From NCBI GenBank assembly GCA_905183005.1, contig CAJJDO010000070.1, positions 315,828 through 379,827 on the forward strand: 64,000 nucleotides of DNA. The letters are read 5' to 3'. This DNA is from Paramecium pentaurelia (lineage: Eukaryota; Ciliophora; Oligohymenophorea; Peniculida; Parameciidae). The notes beneath the pieces were generated by a model. The model saw nothing but the letters and a program-made list of their open reading frames with translations. It did not search any database and was not told where the DNA came from. Position numbers and translations under genes: made by a program. Positions 62,549 to 64,000 of this stretch are shown here, in pieces (the stretch's first letter is position 1; each line of letters begins with the position of its first letter).

Positions 62549-63569
62549 ATGGAAAAACAATTATTAGCTTTGCTCACTGTAACATTGTTAACATCAGCAG
62601 CTTATTTCATGAATGGCAAAAATGAAAATCTCACACTTGAAGGATAATTCTAATCATGGAAATAATAAAATGGAAAAAGATATTCAAATTATGAAGAAAT
62701 TCATAGATTCTCAGTGTTTGCTTAAAATTTAGCCTTAGTTATGGAACACAATTCAAGATTTGAACTTGGACAAGAAACTTTTACTTTAGGAATGAATTAA
62801 TTTGCAGACCTTACATCTGAAGAATTCTAAGCTTCATTCTTGACTCTTAAACCATAAATTTCAGAAAAATAGAATATCAAGAAATTCTCTGGATTGAAAT
62901 TCCCAGATACAGTTGATTGGAAGGAAGGTTTGACAGTTAAGAATTAAGGTAATTGTGGTTCATGTTGGGCATTCTCTGCTGCTGCTGCTATTGAAGCTGG
63001 TCTCCATCATTAAAAGAAAGAAAAAATTAATATTTCTGAATAAGAATTTGTTGATTGCACTACAGCCAAACTTGGATATGAAAGTGAAGGATGTAATGGT
63101 GGTTGGATGGATGATGCTTTTGATTACACTGTTAACTATGGTGTTGCTACAGAAGAAGAATATCCATATAAGGGAGTTGATTAAACTTGTTAAACTGGAT
63201 TGAAAAAGAAATATTATATTGATTCATTTGTTGATGTTGAACCATTAAACTCAGATGCACTTCATGAGGCAATTGCAAAGACTCCAGTCTCGTAATATAT
63301 TTAATTCTATTTATAGTGTTGCTATCAAAGCTGATGGAATCATGTTCCAACTCTATAGTGGTGGTATCTATTCAAGAACATGCACAGCCAAAAAAATTGA
63401 TGATTTGAACCATGGTGTATTGGCTGTTGGTTATGCTAAAGATTCTTATACTATCAAGAATTCTTGGGGAGCAGGATGGGGAGAAAAGGGATATATGAGA
63501 TTGGCTATTATTGCTGCCAAAGAAGGATAATGTGGTATCCATTGGGTTCCATCATATCCAGTCTTTTGA
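62549..63569 (+). CDS. Cathepsin L-like cysteine protease
   Basis: About 331 residues with one 25-nt intron. Signal peptide (LLALLTVTLLTSAAYF) then an I29 prodomain with ERFNIN-type helix (FSVFAQNLALVMEHN) and LGMNQFADLTSEEF. The mature enzyme starts near LKFPDTVDWKEG. Catalytic residues are visible: Gln in VKNQGNCGSCWAF with the Cys near residue 139, His in LNHGVLAVGY, and Asn in IKNSWGAGWGEKGY. Predicted lysosomal or secreted digestive protease; such enzymes are abundant in Paramecium. Confidence 0.95.
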
Positions 63570-64000
63570 TATAATTTATAAAATAAAAATAATAAACTCA
63601 ACAAATTTTAGTTTAATTTTATATTCAAATAGTTAGAAATTATGAAAATCTTAAAAAAAATAGAAAATGACTTTTTAATTATCACTTATGAATAATAACA
63701 CATAAGAACTTAGATCCAATTATTGATTTCATAATCTACAGAAAATTAATATATTATATGATACAAATTCATAAATTGTATTTATTATCTCATTATTATC
63801 ATAATTAATTCAGAATAATTATATCAATTAAGAATATCTGTAGAAATTAAAGCTAAATTGTATAATCTTTTTTTGTTTCAAAATTGGTTAATATATTAAT
63901 TTATTTTTAAAAACCTAATCAATTATAATAATTTGAATAATTAATTTAGATGTGTTTTTATGATGTAGTACTCTTTTGAATTATAGATGATTTAATTAAT
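63570..64000. other. AT-rich 3' flank to window end
   Basis: No gene recognised in the last 430 bases; low-complexity AT-rich sequence with poly-A and poly-T runs. Confidence 0.5.

Noticed and set aside
1..64000. tRNA or rRNA genes
   Set aside because: I looked for T-loop-like GTTCGAA/GGTTCAAATCC stretches with a matching acceptor stem and for conserved rRNA segments. The only GTTCGAA (near 938) lacks a stem-forming partner.
1..64000. CRISPR array or telomeric repeats
   Set aside because: No regularly spaced direct repeats of 25-40 bp and no runs of CCCCAA/CCCAAA-type telomere sequence; simple TA tracts are microsatellites.

Overview
The window looks like macronuclear DNA of a ciliate, most likely Paramecium or a close relative. 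TAA and TAG sit in frame as glutamine throughout and only TGA ends genes. Base composition is very AT-rich. Introns are tiny, about 20 to 34 nt, and removing them restores frames whose total length is divisible by three in every multi-exon model given here. Genes lie on both strands with gaps of tens to a few hundred bases. A trichocyst-matrix-type secretory protein and an SF-assemblin fit a ciliate with trichocysts and striated rootlets. I see no rRNA, tRNA, CRISPR array, telomeric repeat or intact transposon.

Layout. 1-4.1 kb: gene-poor, with broken coding-like stretches on both strands. 4.3-8.5 kb: kinase with a long Gln-rich tail, then a coiled-coil protein. 8.5-14.4 kb: Sfi1-like protein, phosphoglycerate-mutase-family protein, MORN protein, small hypothetical. 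14.5-21 kb: thioredoxin-domain protein, coiled-coil protein, ankyrin protein, NAP1, coiled-coil protein, Rho-family GTPase. 21-22.9 kb: no clear gene, a 17-bp perfect inverted repeat and a TGA-interrupted frame. 22.9-31.5 kb: ANTH adaptor, large ciliate protein, coiled-coil protein, alpha-kinase. 31.6-42.6 kb: small hypothetical, three-repeat Myb, trichocyst matrix protein, AP-2 mu, two kinases, coiled-coil protein, SF-assemblin, SFT2. 42.8-54 kb: Cdh1/Fizzy-related, B-box/kelch protein, hypothetical, histidine acid phosphatase, BET-like bromodomain protein, ATG16, and a predicted pseudokinase. 54.5-63.6 kb: small ORF, about 1,010-residue coiled-coil protein, small protein, Sac1 phosphatase, PAQR receptor, cathepsin L.

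There are no operons; neighbours are mostly independent housekeeping genes. Recurrent themes are membrane traffic (AP-2 mu, ANTH, Sac1, SFT2, ATG16, Rho GTPase), the cortical and basal-body cytoskeleton (Sfi1-like, MORN, SF-assemblin, many coiled coils) and kinases (three typical, one alpha-kinase, one pseudokinase). No new multi-gene system was found. The points most worth checking are the paralogous kinase/pseudokinase pair at the two ends of the window, the zinc-module-free alpha-kinase, the PAQR protein with a large soluble insert, relaxed 3' splice sites, and the decayed left end.
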